64,000 nt of DNA from Cristatella mucedo. Its lineage: Eukaryota; Bryozoa; Phylactolaemata; Cristatellidae. The stretch is taken from assembly GCA_009760855.2 (NCBI GenBank), contig WPIO01000040.1, positions 590,001 through 654,000 of the forward strand, read 5' to 3'. Position 1 is the stretch's first letter, and each line of letters opens with the position of its first letter. The translations under genes were made by a program, and so were the position numbers. This document shows, piece after piece, positions 12,413 through 22,773 of the stretch. The notes under the pieces were generated by a model. That model searched no databases. It saw nothing but the letters and a program-made list of their open reading frames with translations, and was not told the DNA's origin.

Positions 12413-12753
12413 CATTATCTCGAAATCTAACCCGCCAGGTAACTTTGCTGTTCCCAGAACGGTCGTTTTTTGAAACCTAAGCGTGATTCTTTTGTCACCA
12501 TTCAGACGACAGAGCAGTACTAAAACTTGAACCTAAACTAGTTATACTTTTCGTTGTCTCCTTAGTTATCGCCGCGAAACTAACAAGATTGGCTTCAAAA
12601 TACACAAAACCTGCGTTTCGGCGTTACGAAAAACATGCCACCACTATTTATTTTGCAAAAATATGTTAACGACAAATTGCGAGTTGCTTGTGTTCGGCAT
12701 CGGCTATTCATCATAAGCTAACACGGTACAGCACCGTTGCATCTCCGTAATAG
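12413..12753 (+). other. Intron of array unit 4-5, resumed after the LINE
   Basis: The repeat-unit intron continues from the TCTAACCCGCC landmark to the CTCCGTAATAG acceptor of unit 5. Confidence 0.6.
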
Positions 12754-12976
12754 GCACGTCTCCAACGACAGCTGCTCTTGGGACCGCACCTCTGTCGACG
12801 ACGACGTCATCTGGAAGCACATTATCCTTGTCGAAGGCCGCGAGTACTCTGACAGGAATTACAGGGTCTAGTTCTGCTACTGTATCTACACGTTCAGCAA
12901 GTTCGGCTACCTATTTGCCAGGTTCGCCATCGGTTCCCCAATTGACAGGTGCTGCAGCAACTCCTACATGTTACAT
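12754..12976 (+). pseudogene. Mucin-repeat exon, unit 5 (3' third deleted)
   Basis: The acceptor (ATCTCCGTAATAG|GC) and the first ~220 bp match units 2 and 6, open in the same frame (TSPTTAALGTAPLSTTTSSG and on). Exon homology stops near 12,976 and jumps into the late part of the intron (GGACCGTAGGCATAAGGG), so the usual donor is gone along with several hundred bases of intron. A GACAG|GTGCTG site at about 12,951 would give a phase-1 exit and could rescue a shorter exon. I see nothing else that would. Confidence 0.5.
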
Positions 12977-13513
12977 AACAGGACCGTAGGCATAAGGGTC
13001 ATTCGTCTCATAAATTGCAAATGCAAGACTGTCGTAATATTCAATTTTGACTAATTAACTAAACCTCTTATGTAAATAGTCAAAACAATCTTGAAAGAAA
13101 TTAAGCCCTTGCAAAACTTACAAAAAAGCCGGAAAAATGTGATCCTATTGCTAGCATTTGCACCCTACTAACATCGTTGCGAATTTTAGCCCGCCAGCTA
13201 ACTTTGCTGTTCCCAGAATGGTCTGTCTTCTGAGCCACAGTGAAATTCTTTTGTCATTATTCAGACGACGGAGCTGTTCTGAAACGGTACATAAACTAGT
13301 TATAGTTTTGGTTCTCACCTAAGTTATCGCCACAAAACTAACATGATTGGTTTCAAAATGCTCAAAACCTTCGTTTCGTCATCACACAAAAAACATGCCA
13401 CCACTATTTTTAGTGCGAATAAATGCGGAAACAAAATTGCGAGCTGCTGGCCTTACGTATTGGCCATTTAGCGTAAGTTAACACTGTACCCCACCGTTGC
13501 ATCTATGCAAAAG
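12977..13513 (+). other. Intron of array unit 5-6 (shortened)
   Basis: The late part of the repeat-unit intron, leading to the unit 6 acceptor. No other feature. Confidence 0.6.
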
Positions 13514-13816
13514 GCATGTCTGCAACGACTGCTGCTCTTGGGACGGCACCTCTGTCGTCGACGACGTCATCCGGAAGCACATCCTTTGCCTCTAAGGCCG
13601 CGAGTACTCAGACAGAAATTACAGGCTATAGTTCTGCTTCTGTAATGATTGGCTCAGCAAGTTTGGCTACCTATTTGCCAGGCTCGCCATCAGTTCCCCA
13701 AGCGACAGTTGCTGCTGCAGCAACTCCTGCATCATACACTTTGACAGCAGCAGTTCCACTTATGTCAGCAGCTCTCGGTCCAATTGCATCGAAGCTGACT
13801 CTAGCCACAATTTCAG
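13514..13816 (+). CDS. Mucin-repeat exon, unit 6 (full length)
   Basis: 303 bp, 101 codons, open, phase 1 at both ends. The acceptor is ATGCAAAAG|GC and the donor TTTCAG|GTAGTT. It encodes a Ser/Thr/Ala-rich segment similar to unit 2 (SATTAALGTAPLSSTTSSG, then YLPGSPSVPQATVAAAATPA, ending with SKLTLATISG). The first bases give MSATTAAL, but the ATG follows the acceptor and is more likely an internal Met than a start. Predicted extracellular, O-glycosylated. With unit 2 this is the best-preserved member of the array. Confidence 0.65.
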
Positions 13817-13935
13817 GTAGTTGAAGAGCTACGTCAAAGCTCATTAAGTTCAAACCGCGGCTTCTGTGTTGCCAGCTTTAACTACGTATTTGCCATTGAT
13901 GGTTTACGCTTCGCTCTACCCTCAAGCATTTACAG

Positions 13936-14181
13936 TAGGCAAGCCAGCTACGACAGCAGCTGTGGGCACTGCACTACTGTCGACGACTCAAACTTCCGCA
14001 ATCTCACCTGTAGTGTCAAATGCCACAACGACTATGTCAGGAGCTACAAGCTCGAGTTCTGCCACAATACCACCCGGCTCAGCAAGTTTCACCTATTTGG
14101 CAGGTGCACCATCGAGTCCCCAATTCACAGCGACAGCTGCAGCCACTTCTGCATCTTTTGCAATGACAGCAGCAGTTCAAG
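13936..14181 (+). CDS. Diverged mucin exon (array relative 7), shifted donor
   Basis: After CTTCGCTCTACCCTCAAGCA and TTTACAG the reading frame matches the array exons (GKPATTAAVGTALLSTTQT, then SSSATIPPGSASFTYLAGAP, TATAATSASFAMTAAVQ). If the ancestral donor were used, the exon would end at 14,238, but the Ser codon before that donor is now TAA. A new site, GTTCAAG|GTAGTTT at 14,181, gives 246 bp (82 codons) and again phase 1 at both ends, skipping the stop. This choice of donor is my inference. Alternatively the exon is a 3' terminal exon ending at the TAA (14,235). Another acceptor, GTTGCCAG near 13,875, would lengthen the exon in the same frame. Confidence 0.5.
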
Positions 14182-15264
14182 GTAGTTTGTCAGTGCTTGG
14201 TCCCACAACTTTGACGTTAACGCCGGCCACAATTTAAGGTTACTTAAACGTGTATGCTACTGCATCTTCCTCAGCGTCTTAGCTGCCATGCGTACGGATG
14301 ACTGTTTGATGAGCGTTTACTGTTCTTAGGCTACCTTAGGCTACCTGTGTTGTCTGTATGGCTTTGCTATAGTCGAAATTGCAAATAGTTATAAGTTGTC
14401 AATTTTCCTTTTCACTAAGATACGCCAGTTATTTTTGCTAACAAGCCTTGATTGCTTGGCAAACCTCCTCTGTCAAGCACTCTTACAAAACTCTTTCTGA
14501 ATGCAATAATCTCTGTAATTTCGATGTGACGACACAATGTACGTAGCGCAACACGACAAAACACTTGTCGCAACGTATAAGCTGGGTAAACTGAACTTAT
14601 CTAGTAACTTTACTTAATTTCTTTCTGTGAGAAGTACATCCCTCATAATGCTACTGTAGGAAGACGTGCACGGAAAGGAGCACTTTCTTCGCCGGAGGAA
14701 AAGCAGTAATGTTTGTTCTCCTCTAACTCAGACCGTTTGGGGGCCACGACCTACAGCTGACGCAGCATTTCTCACGTACTTAACATCTTACAGTGCTCGA
14801 TAGTTGCAGTTGCTAACTTGCTGTCATACATTTTATTGTTGCTACTCGAGAGACGTTTGGGTAAAAACAGACTTCTACGGAAAACAGAATGCAACCGGGA
14901 GAAATAAAATAAGATGCTAGCCTGTGAAACCTAGTAGCAGTTGCCTTAGTTCCGGCTAGTTAACTTACGGAATTGGTGAAGTGACATTCGGAGTGTTTGA
15001 CGCGTTAAAAACTGATTCTGACGTCAACTTCCAAACGATAGAGGGTTCTTAAAATCGCAACGTGATTACTTACTCTTTCGGTTTTGCACGATTTAGTACC
15101 AAGCTGCAATGAAATACTGTTAACAATGTGCATTGAACTTGCGTCGGCGGCCATGTAAGTTATTTAGCTCACACCACTTTAACTGCTAATGAATTTAAAC
15201 GAGAACGTAAACTAGCGATTATCCTTCGTCGGTTAACAATTTCTCGCTCCCGGGCTCCTTGCAG
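14182..15264 (+). other. Intron between diverged mucin exons
   Basis: No repeat-unit landmarks and no recognisable gene. Ends in the CTCCCGGGCTCCTTGCAG acceptor. Confidence 0.5.
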
Positions 15265-15549
15265 TAGGTCCGACCGCGACTACAGCTTTATCTGGCACGC
15301 CACAGCTGTCGACTTCAACGTCTTCTGGGAGCACACATCCTTTAGTGCAAGCCACAAGTGCTGTGACAGCAACACCACGTGTTAAATCCGCCATTATACT
15401 AACTAACGAAGTCCGTCAAATTTTTTCAGGTGCTTCATTGGTTACCCAATTGACAAGGACCGATGCAGCGGCGCCTGCATCTCATGCGACCAAAGATGGC
15501 GACGTAGTATCGTTAGAGTTGGCACCGATGACGTCAGCCATGAGTTTAG
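15265..15549 (+). CDS. Diverged mucin exon (array relative 8)
   Basis: 285 bp, 95 codons, open, phase 1 at both ends (CTCCTTGCAG|TA ... GAGTTTAG|GTTAGT). It begins VGPTATTALSGTPQLSTSTS, which aligns with the start of the array exons (TSPTTAALGTAPLSTTTSSG). The middle has diverged and includes charged residues (NEVRQIFSGASLV, TKDGDVVSLELAPM). Ser/Thr/Ala-rich overall, no Cys. It is probably the oldest member of the mucin-exon series. Function is inferred only from composition, phase and place. Confidence 0.6.
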
Positions 15550-16739
15550 GTTAGTGAAGCATGAAGGTGCCTTTTGTTCCGCGTTTTCGAAACACGGTTG
15601 CAGACGTTTGACAAACATCAAGTTTGCCTTAATCAGGCTTTGTGCGATCTATCAAAGGCCATGCTGGTCTACAGTTGTCGTACAGTCTTTCAATGTTATT
15701 GCCCAGCATAGATCATTTTGGAGCGATTTTTACGTTAGAGAAAAAATAGATGCATTGCAACTCCAGAATCCCTGCCATTAGTTGTATTTGAGAAAGGAGC
15801 AAGGCGCTACGTCTATTATTAACGTAAATCCTAAATTTAGAGACATCTCTTTATAGCTTAAAATTTAACATTCAGTTTAAGTTGACATTTGTGTTGTCCG
15901 TTAAAAAGTTTCTTACGTCGTAGTTTCCATGTTTCTCTGAATGGGTCTCGTAGACATGTATAAGTATACAAATGTGAAGCTTGCACCAGACGCTGTATGC
16001 TAGAGTCTCGGGAAACGCGACTACCTTTACTACGTTTGGTACTGCTCAGCCAACTTCGGTGAGAATGGCTCTTCGTACGAGCTCTTTGTCTTCTTTTTCT
16101 TGGATCTCTTCTTGTAACACCAACGACCAACAGTGGTGTCATCCTCGAAAAGTCAAACAGGTACAAGCTTCAAATCTGTGACTGACGTGATAGCTGAATA
16201 GTAGGGTACATAAAGAGCAATTCGCTTTTCAACTTGATCGCACTCGTTCTCGCGCAGCCAGTCAATAGAGACATGGGAAAATAGAGGCTCGGGAAAACCG
16301 CATAAATCAGGAAAAATCGTCTCCAGTCGCTAGTCTGTGCGACATTAGAAACCGCTAGTTCGCGAATTGCTGTCAGCAAATTTAGGTACTATCAGTTACA
16401 ACAATCGACGTATTCGACTTGCAAAAGTGTAAAAGTGTTGGTTAAGCTGCGATATTTTTGTCAGCTTTAAGACTAGGCTCATCCTGTTAGAATTGCCTGC
16501 TGATCTAATACTTTTGCAGTCGTTTTCTCTTTAAGCCACATGTCACGGCCCGCGATTGGCTGCAAAATGCTTACAACTAGCATTTGTTTCGTGACGCAGC
16601 ATTGTGTGAGAACTGTGCTCGCCTTCAGATCAAATTTCTGAGAAGGCTTGTCTGTTGCATGCGTTCCGTTTTCATTTCCCTCAGTGGTTTAAACTCAACA
16701 TCATCCGTGACTCTTGCAACTGAAACGTCTGCACCAGTA
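15550..16739 (+). other. Intron, with a weak candidate exon near 16,006
   Basis: A frame beginning after GCTAGAG at 16,005 reads VSGNATTFTTFGTAQPTS, faintly like the array exons, and is followed by TTCG|GTGAGA at 16,058. That exit is phase 0, not phase 1, so I do not call it a gene part. The rest holds nothing I recognise. Confidence 0.4.
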
Positions 16740-19700
16740 TTATGTAATATAATGTAACTTATCCCCGCCTGTAACTCTACAAAGTCATGAAGACTGTGTG
16801 GGCGTGAATTTTGGAAGTGAGTTTTACAGTCTATGACCAGCAGAGCAAACGTTTCTGTCGCCAGCGGTCGTCACGTACCGTAATGTGACAGCTAGTTTAT
16901 TACTCGTACACGACCTGTGGTCACGTGGAAGCTGAAACTGGCTCAGCAGCTCAGCTGGGCATGTAATGTATATCCGTCTGTAACTCCACAAAGCCATAAA
17001 GACTATGTAAGTGTTATGCAGGAGAGTTTTGTATAACACACTCACAGCCTGAGTGGCTTTCGGTACACATTCAGTAGCAACATACTTCATCTCATGCGAC
17101 TAAGAGCAACTGGGAACCATAGCAGAGTCAAGAGAGCAGTTGAGGTAGTGAGTATCGTGGAAGTAGCAGCTCAGGACCGCTGGAAAGCATGAGCCATAGT
17201 CCGCAGCAGGAGATTAGTTGTCATTGCCTAAGAACTGGGGAAGCAAGTTCCACAGTCTAGGAACTTCAGAGTTAAAGCTTCTGTTGCCAGCTGTCTTTAA
17301 GCGCAGGAATGGAAAAGCTCATTTTTGTCCATACAGTTACCTTAGGGCACGAGGAGGCTGAAACGGACGCAACAGTTCACCTAGATTAAGAGGAGCCAAG
17401 CCGTGGCGGGCCTTGTGGGTCAGAGTAAGAACTTAGCTCTGTATCCATTGATCAACCGACAGCCATCCTAATTCTTTCTAATTATAATTCTAATTCTTAG
17501 AAAAGGAGACACGTGGTCAAACTTCTGGGACTTGAAAAACAGCTTTGCAGCCATATTCAGAGCCAGCTGCCGTAACCCTAGTTGCTTTATTTGGTAGCCC
17601 GGCCAAAAGGAAATTACAATAATCAAGCCGAGACAGACCTAAGGAGCTAGTTGGATTTTTTGCAAGCCACTGTGGAAGAGAGCTCTTTATCTTAGATAGA
17701 GATCAGACGTGATGGCAAACTATAGAAGCAGTCTTCTGAAAGAAGCTGTTAAAATTTAGGCAACTTTTCAAAACGTCACCTCAATTTTGAGCACGTGGTG
17801 ACGGTCGCACAACAGCATCACCTATTAGAATACGACAGTCCAGCCGCCACACGCTCAGGATGTCCTATGAGCAGCAGATCGGTTTTATCGTCATTTAGTT
17901 TCAAGAAATATTCCAACATTCAGGATCGGATGTCGGCAAGGCAAGCATTCAGTTTATGAGTTGCTGCAGCAGATTCCTGCGGTTTGAATGGCAAATACAA
18001 CTGAATGCCTTCAGCGTAAAAGGGATGTCCTATTTCATGGGCCACAATTTGTTTCCCCCAGAGGTTGAGTATAAATGGAGAACAGTGAGGGACCGACGAC
18101 GGACCCTTTTAGGGACACCACTGGTGACCCGTCTCGTGTGTGAGACCCGACCGCACGAGAATCACACGAGAACAACATAAACCACGCCAGTGCCTCGTCC
18201 ACCGTATTGTTCGTTGTTCTCAGTCGTTCAAGTAGGACATCGTGATCAATGGTATCAAAGGTATCTGATACATCTAGCAGAGCTAAGGGCAGTGACCTTC
18301 CCGTCATCGTTGAAATATGATGTCATTGCTAACCTGGAGGAGAGCAGTTTCAGTGGAGCGCTGCCTCTTGAACCTCGATAGCAATGTTTTTTGACATTTC
18401 ATTTTTTTTAATATGCGCAGCCAGCTGCTTAGCGACACTTTTCAAGAATCTTTGACAAAAAAGAAGAACAGAAACTTGGTGATAGTTTGCAAGGACCTCT
18501 GTATCTAATCCAGGCTTTTGAAGTATGAGTCTAACGATTGCCGATTTGAAGGGCTTGGGTGCCACCAATTTTTCCAAAGAAACATTCAAATCTCCGTAGT
18601 GGCAGGGCTAAGTTGGTCTGTCAGTAAAGACCGCAGAAATGATGGTTTTGGGGCTTCTGGAGACCAGTTCTTTTTACTAGACCTTGTTAAGGTAGCCACA
18701 TCGCATGCAGAAACCTTTAAGCCTTTTAAGGAATGTCACAGGTTGTGATTCCACAAGTGCTTTACTCGGAGGGCGCTATATGGAGGCATGAATTTGCACA
18801 ATTCGTTTCAGTAAAGAAGGCTGAAGACTTTTCGGCTGAGCCGGTAATATCTGGGAAGTCAGACCTCTCAGCATTGGCCAGGAAATTATTTGCAGTCTTA
18901 TAAATCCTATTTGGGTCCTACTGGCAGGAATTCAGTTTTCGAGTGGATAAAGGAGTCCGAGCTTTTTAGATTCCGGGTGTAAACTCGAAGGAAGTTTTTG
19001 AAACTGACTAGATGTGCATCAGACCGCGATTTCTTAAAACGACGTTCAAGCCTGGGCTTTCGCGCGGCCCATCTTTTGAACTTTTTTTGTAAATTGAACG
19101 AAATATCCACGACTCTGTACACGTATATAATTAACGGGAATATGCTTAACAAGAGCATTCCCGGGTGTCACGTTCACTGTATCGGAGAGGGTATCGAGGC
19201 GGTTGGTCGAGTCTTGGTGCCAATCAAGAAGATCTGCATCACAAACAGATTTCAGATATGTGTCGATGTCAATGGTTTTTAAGTTACGTTGCTGGCCAGG
19301 TTCACCATTACCCTGTACGTATAAGGAAGCACGAACAGTAAACGAGATTAAACAAAGAACTGAGATGGTCATCAGGCACACCACAAGGTCAGTGGTAAAG
19401 ACATCCTTACTGGTCACGTGATGTAGAATATGGCCACCGACGTGGCTGGTATGATTAATGTGGTGGACCAAACCAAAATTCTCCAAACTGTCAAGAAATG
19501 AGTGGATCTGGCTGTTGGTCGGGCTGTCAACGTGAATATTGAAGTCTCCAGCAATCAGTAACGGCCTGTCACACACAAATATTTTAGAGAGAAACTCCGA
19601 AAACTTGTCTTTATTCAAATTTAGACAGCCGGGAGGTCCGTATATCACAACGGTGAGAGGCATTTTCTTTTATGAGGACCTGATTGCAGCCGATTCAAGC

Positions 19701-19860
19701 GATGGCCCGCGCTAAAAACTGCACATCTTATAGCCAAACAATTCACGAGCAAAAACTTCAGCCCTCGACCAGCCTTGTCGGAACGCATGGACTGATAGAA
19801 TGATAACCCAGGTGGGGTGGTCTCAGATATACAGCTACCGGAACAAGGCCTCATCCAAGT
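16740..19860 (-). mobile_element. LINE family 1 (L2-like): endonuclease end, RT and 3' tail, decayed
   Basis: On the minus strand, 19,663-19,046 carries the C-terminal part of the APE-type endonuclease, including the signature LLIAGDFNIHVDSP and later HINHTSHVGGHILHHVTS. Linker follows to 18,590. RT start (VLANYHQVSVLLFCQRFLK) is at about 18,500, motif A (LLDVSDTFDTIDHDVLLERL) near 18,260, and the thumb and C-terminal HKARHGLAP block near 17,420. The 3' tail near 16,960 ends with the stretch seen also at 46,700 and 50,330. A second partial copy of that tail lies directly beside it at 16,740-16,955. Many stops and shifts. It lies in a large intron of the mucin gene. Confidence 0.85.
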
Positions 19861-20079
19861 TTGGGTGAGTGGAAATGCACCGGTTTCTCGTGGATCACCC
19901 GATCGCGGATGAGTAACGCTTTGGCTTTTAGCTAGCAGACATTTGGTAGGCGCAATCTAAGAGGCTGCCGATCAACTGGGCGGCGCCCTGGAGCCAAGCC
20001 GTGGCGGCGGCTTTGTGGGTCAGCATAATAACTAGGCTCTACCGACCTGATGACGTGGACCGACCGAACGGCCGATTGT
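19861..20079. other. Spacer between LINE and tandem duplication
   Basis: May contain the 5' remainder of the LINE. No coding feature recognised. Confidence 0.4.
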
Positions 20080-21220
20080 CCAATCAGCTCTCTCCGGCAT
20101 CCCGCCTTTGGTGCTCCTGTGAACGGTGAAGCGGGCGAGTCAGGACCACCGTAAGCTTGGTTCCGTTTCCGTCGGCTTATCGATTCGTAATTTGTATCCT
20201 TAGCAAGCGAGTGACTAAAACTAAAGAGCGAGAAACGAAAAAATGTCCAAAAAACATGGCTACAGTTTTTGCTCTGCGATTTTCTTCCTAAATTCATCTC
20301 CGTCAAACGGAGCCTGCTGCTTGACCTCTTACCAACTGTTCCCGCCAGCTCGGGATTCATTTTGACGCCGACAACATCCGTTGCATGGCTTGTCTGTCGC
20401 TCTCTAAGCGCATCCCTGGTAACCGTAATTTCCAGTCAGGCACTATCGACGACTTCCAGAAGCGCAGCTCCTTTGGCGAACATAGCAAATAGTCCGGCTG
20501 GAATGTCGGTACCAAGGCTTATCGTCACCAAGGCTTAAGCATGTTTATTAGGATTCTGTCCTAGGCGCTCGTCTTCAGCAAAAATGCTTTCAGCCAGACG
20601 ACTTTGATTTATTATTATTTAATAGTTATATTTCAATTATTTTTATTTTTTGTATGTTATTTTATTATTTTCTATTATAATTATTAAAACGTAATTTAAT
20701 TATCACCGAGGCTTATGCATATTTATTAGGAAATGGTCCTAGGCACGCATCTTCAGCAAAATGCTTTCAGCCAGACCACTTTGCAAAACCTCCTTTGCCT
20801 AGTTGGGAAGCCCTAGAGAGCTTGGACTGTAAGATAAGTTTAAGCCATTTTATATATATTTTTATATTTTTTTATTATTATTAATATTTATTTTATATTT
20901 ATATATAGAATTTTATTTTTATTTTTTATTTTTATTATTATTATTATTTATACTTATATTTATTTTTTATATTTATTTTTATTTTTTAAATAAATGAGCC
21001 ATTTTAAATTGCGAGCCTACAGGAGGACTCCTTGCTATTCGGAGGGCGTTGGCAAATTATTATGCACACACTCTAGAACAGTCTCGAATGGTCTCAAATT
21101 ATTAAGCATCAAGTATTAAGTATTGAGTATTAAGTATTACGTATTCACGGCTCAGTAGTTTCAAACTTGATAAGCAGTTGTACGAATGCAAGCGTCTGAT
21201 GCACCTTCTCATTGCCTCAG
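20080..21220 (+). other. 5' part of copy A, no certain exon
   Basis: A Ser/Thr/Ala-rich frame (SSGFILTPTTSVAW, then SLSASLVTVISSQALSTTSR) runs 20,345-20,538 after a good pyrimidine tract ending in CCCGCCAG. It does not give a phase-1 entry, and the copy B counterpart (29,760-30,140) has stops and a frameshift. It is probably a decayed mucin exon. 20,590-20,990 is almost pure A/T. Confidence 0.4.
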
Positions 21221-21373
21221 ACAATGCACCTGGTGTCGACGTCTCATCTACTTCAACGTTGATTGCTTCGACCTTGAACACGACGTCTATGTCGGTGGTT
21301 GCCAGAACCTCATTAATGATGGTCACTAATGTTTTGTCATCTACGGAGCAGCTCTTGTCACAAACGCAAACAG
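21221..21373 (+). CDS. 153-bp mucin-like exon, copy A
   Basis: 51 codons, phase 1 at both ends: acceptor CACCTTCTCATTGCCTCAG|AC, donor CAAACAG|GTAAGA, close to the consensus at both sites. The product is Ser/Thr/Val-rich (NAPGVDVSSTSTLIASTLNT, then TSLMMVTNVLSSTEQLLSQT). Copy B has the same exon at 30,711-30,863. It stands just upstream of the large Ser/Thr/Ala exon and probably belongs to the extracellular stalk. No known domain. Confidence 0.65.
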
Positions 21374-21935
21374 GTAAGAGCAAGTTTAACCAACGGGAGA
21401 GCTGGTTTCACCAATGAAGACTATAGCCGTGTGAAAATATGAGTTGTCCTATGGAATCTAATCCCGGTGTCAAAGAAGCAACTTTAAAAATGCCTTTTAA
21501 CTGTATCAGATTTACGAAATCACACGTTTATAGGCAAAAAGTGGTTCACCGAAAAACACAATCCCGACCTTTCATGTAACGAGATCAGTTTTTGGTATTC
21601 CGTTTAATATTATTTTTTATCTTAGTGTATGCACTTTTTATTTTTGGAGATGAAATGTTATCGTCTGTGCCCGCACGCAGCTTGTATTGTAGAAAGGCCC
21701 ATCAAAATCATGGCAATTCGTCTGTGCCTGTAGCAAGTGAGCTACTGAAAATAAGATGAAACCGGTGTGGCATTTAATTTTTCACGCTTGAAAGTGACTT
21801 TTTTCAGAGCCAGAAGTATGTGCTCACGTGAAAGCGATTCTAAAAATCTCGTCGAATACATGAGCGTTTCTTCTGAACACTTGCTTTAATGTCCGCTGGG
21901 TACCACTGGAACCAAAATCCACAATGGTGGCGTCT

Positions 21936-21951
21936 TCTCTCTCTATCTCTT

Positions 21952-22042
<91 letters not shown>
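21936..22042. repeat. (CT)n microsatellite
   Basis: About 100 bp of CT units, slightly interrupted at the start. Copy B has the corresponding tract at 31,432-31,512. Confidence 0.95.
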
Positions 22043-22043
<1 letters not shown>

Positions 22044-22416
22044 GTGGCCCTCCGCCGCCAGATATGCTGACGCGATTGGTAGGCTAGCTACGGCTGCGGC
22101 AAGAGCTGCACGCGCTTGAGCCAGTAGGCTAGATAGCTCCGCCACGCAGCTCGGAGAAGCGGGAACATTAGCCCAGCATCCGTGAGTTAAGCGGCATCGT
22201 GAACGCTTTCAGTGCAAGGTGCCGTGGCGAGCGCCCCAGCCGCTGGCCGATGAGGTGAGGAGCCGAAGTCACGGACTGGCTCTCAGTGGAAGGATTCAGT
22301 AGTGACTTTGCTGTTCAGAAAATGTGTGCCCACGGTGGGCCGTGGCGTCCACGTTAAAATGTTGGCTTGCCTTGCCTACGATTGGTGCAGAGATGCTATG
22401 TCTCGCACAGCTCACT

Positions 22417-22417
22417 C

Positions 22418-22461
<44 letters not shown>

Positions 22462-22473
22462 CTGCTGCTGCTT
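22417..22473. repeat. (CTG)n microsatellite, copy A
   Basis: About 57 bp of CTG units with single TTG and GTG interruptions. The copy B tract at 31,893-32,041 is more than twice as long. Confidence 0.9.
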
Positions 22474-22773
22474 CTATGCCAATTGGTGCCAACCGATGCC
22501 CCTCCGCCCTGCGCCCAACTCAGCTCGGCGCCGGGCTGCCGACGTACGCCAACGGTTACGGGCCAGAAAAAAGCAAGATGGAAAAAGCACTGCTCTTGAG
22601 GCTGAGCCAAGCGTGTCCGACATCTCAGCGCCTAGCGAGCTCCTGTCCCGAAACGCTCTACCTGTCCCCAGCGACTGGCAGCGTTGATGAAGGAATGCCA
22701 AGCTTGTTTCTCCTCCAAATTAGTCGCTTTGCTTGGTTTCGACCCGCGTCGGCAACGTCGTCTTCTTTCGTAG

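Larger units (their letters stand above)
6118..13850 (+). repeat. Tandem array of exon-plus-intron units (mucin exon array)
   Basis: The landmark CGAATTCTAGCC and its variants recurs near 6128, 6350, 7810, 9250, 10,279, 12,420 and 13,178. Each unit then carries TAGTTATAGTTTTTGTTCTC, a TGCCACCACTATTTAT block, a GCACCGTTGCATCTACGCA(A)TAG acceptor, one Ser/Thr/Ala-rich exon and a TTTCAG|GTAGTTG donor. A full unit is about 1.45 kb. Units 3 and 5 are shortened by deletions, and a LINE has inserted between units 4 and 5. The array arose by repeated tandem duplication of one exon with its introns, and several copies have since decayed. Confidence 0.85.
21374..22773 (+). other. Intron in copy A with (CT)n and (CTG)n tracts
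   Basis: Holds a CT tract (21,936-22,042) and a CTG tract (22,417-22,473). The reading frame of the next exon happens to be open upstream to 22,302, through the CTG tract as poly-Ala. Copy B is not open there, so I treat the stretch as intron. Confidence 0.6.

Noticed and set aside
6118-13850. CRISPR-like or satellite array
   Set aside because: The units are about 1.45 kb with exon and intron landmarks, not short direct repeats with spacers, and the DNA is clearly eukaryotic.
16006-16058. Ninth mucin exon (VSGNATTFTTFGTAQPTS)
   Set aside because: Leaves in phase 0, has a poor acceptor, and the similarity is too short.
21808-21900. Frame after TTTTTTCAG (EPEVCAHVKAILKISSNT), also at 31,302-31,393
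   Set aside because: Copy A has a TGA, and in copy B the only donor gives phase 0, which does not fit the phase-1 entry of the next exon.
22302-22773. Upstream extension of the large copy A exon as one 582-codon frame with poly-Ala
   Set aside because: Copy B is closed in this frame, the Ala run is the CTG microsatellite, and a good acceptor with the right phase exists at 22,773.
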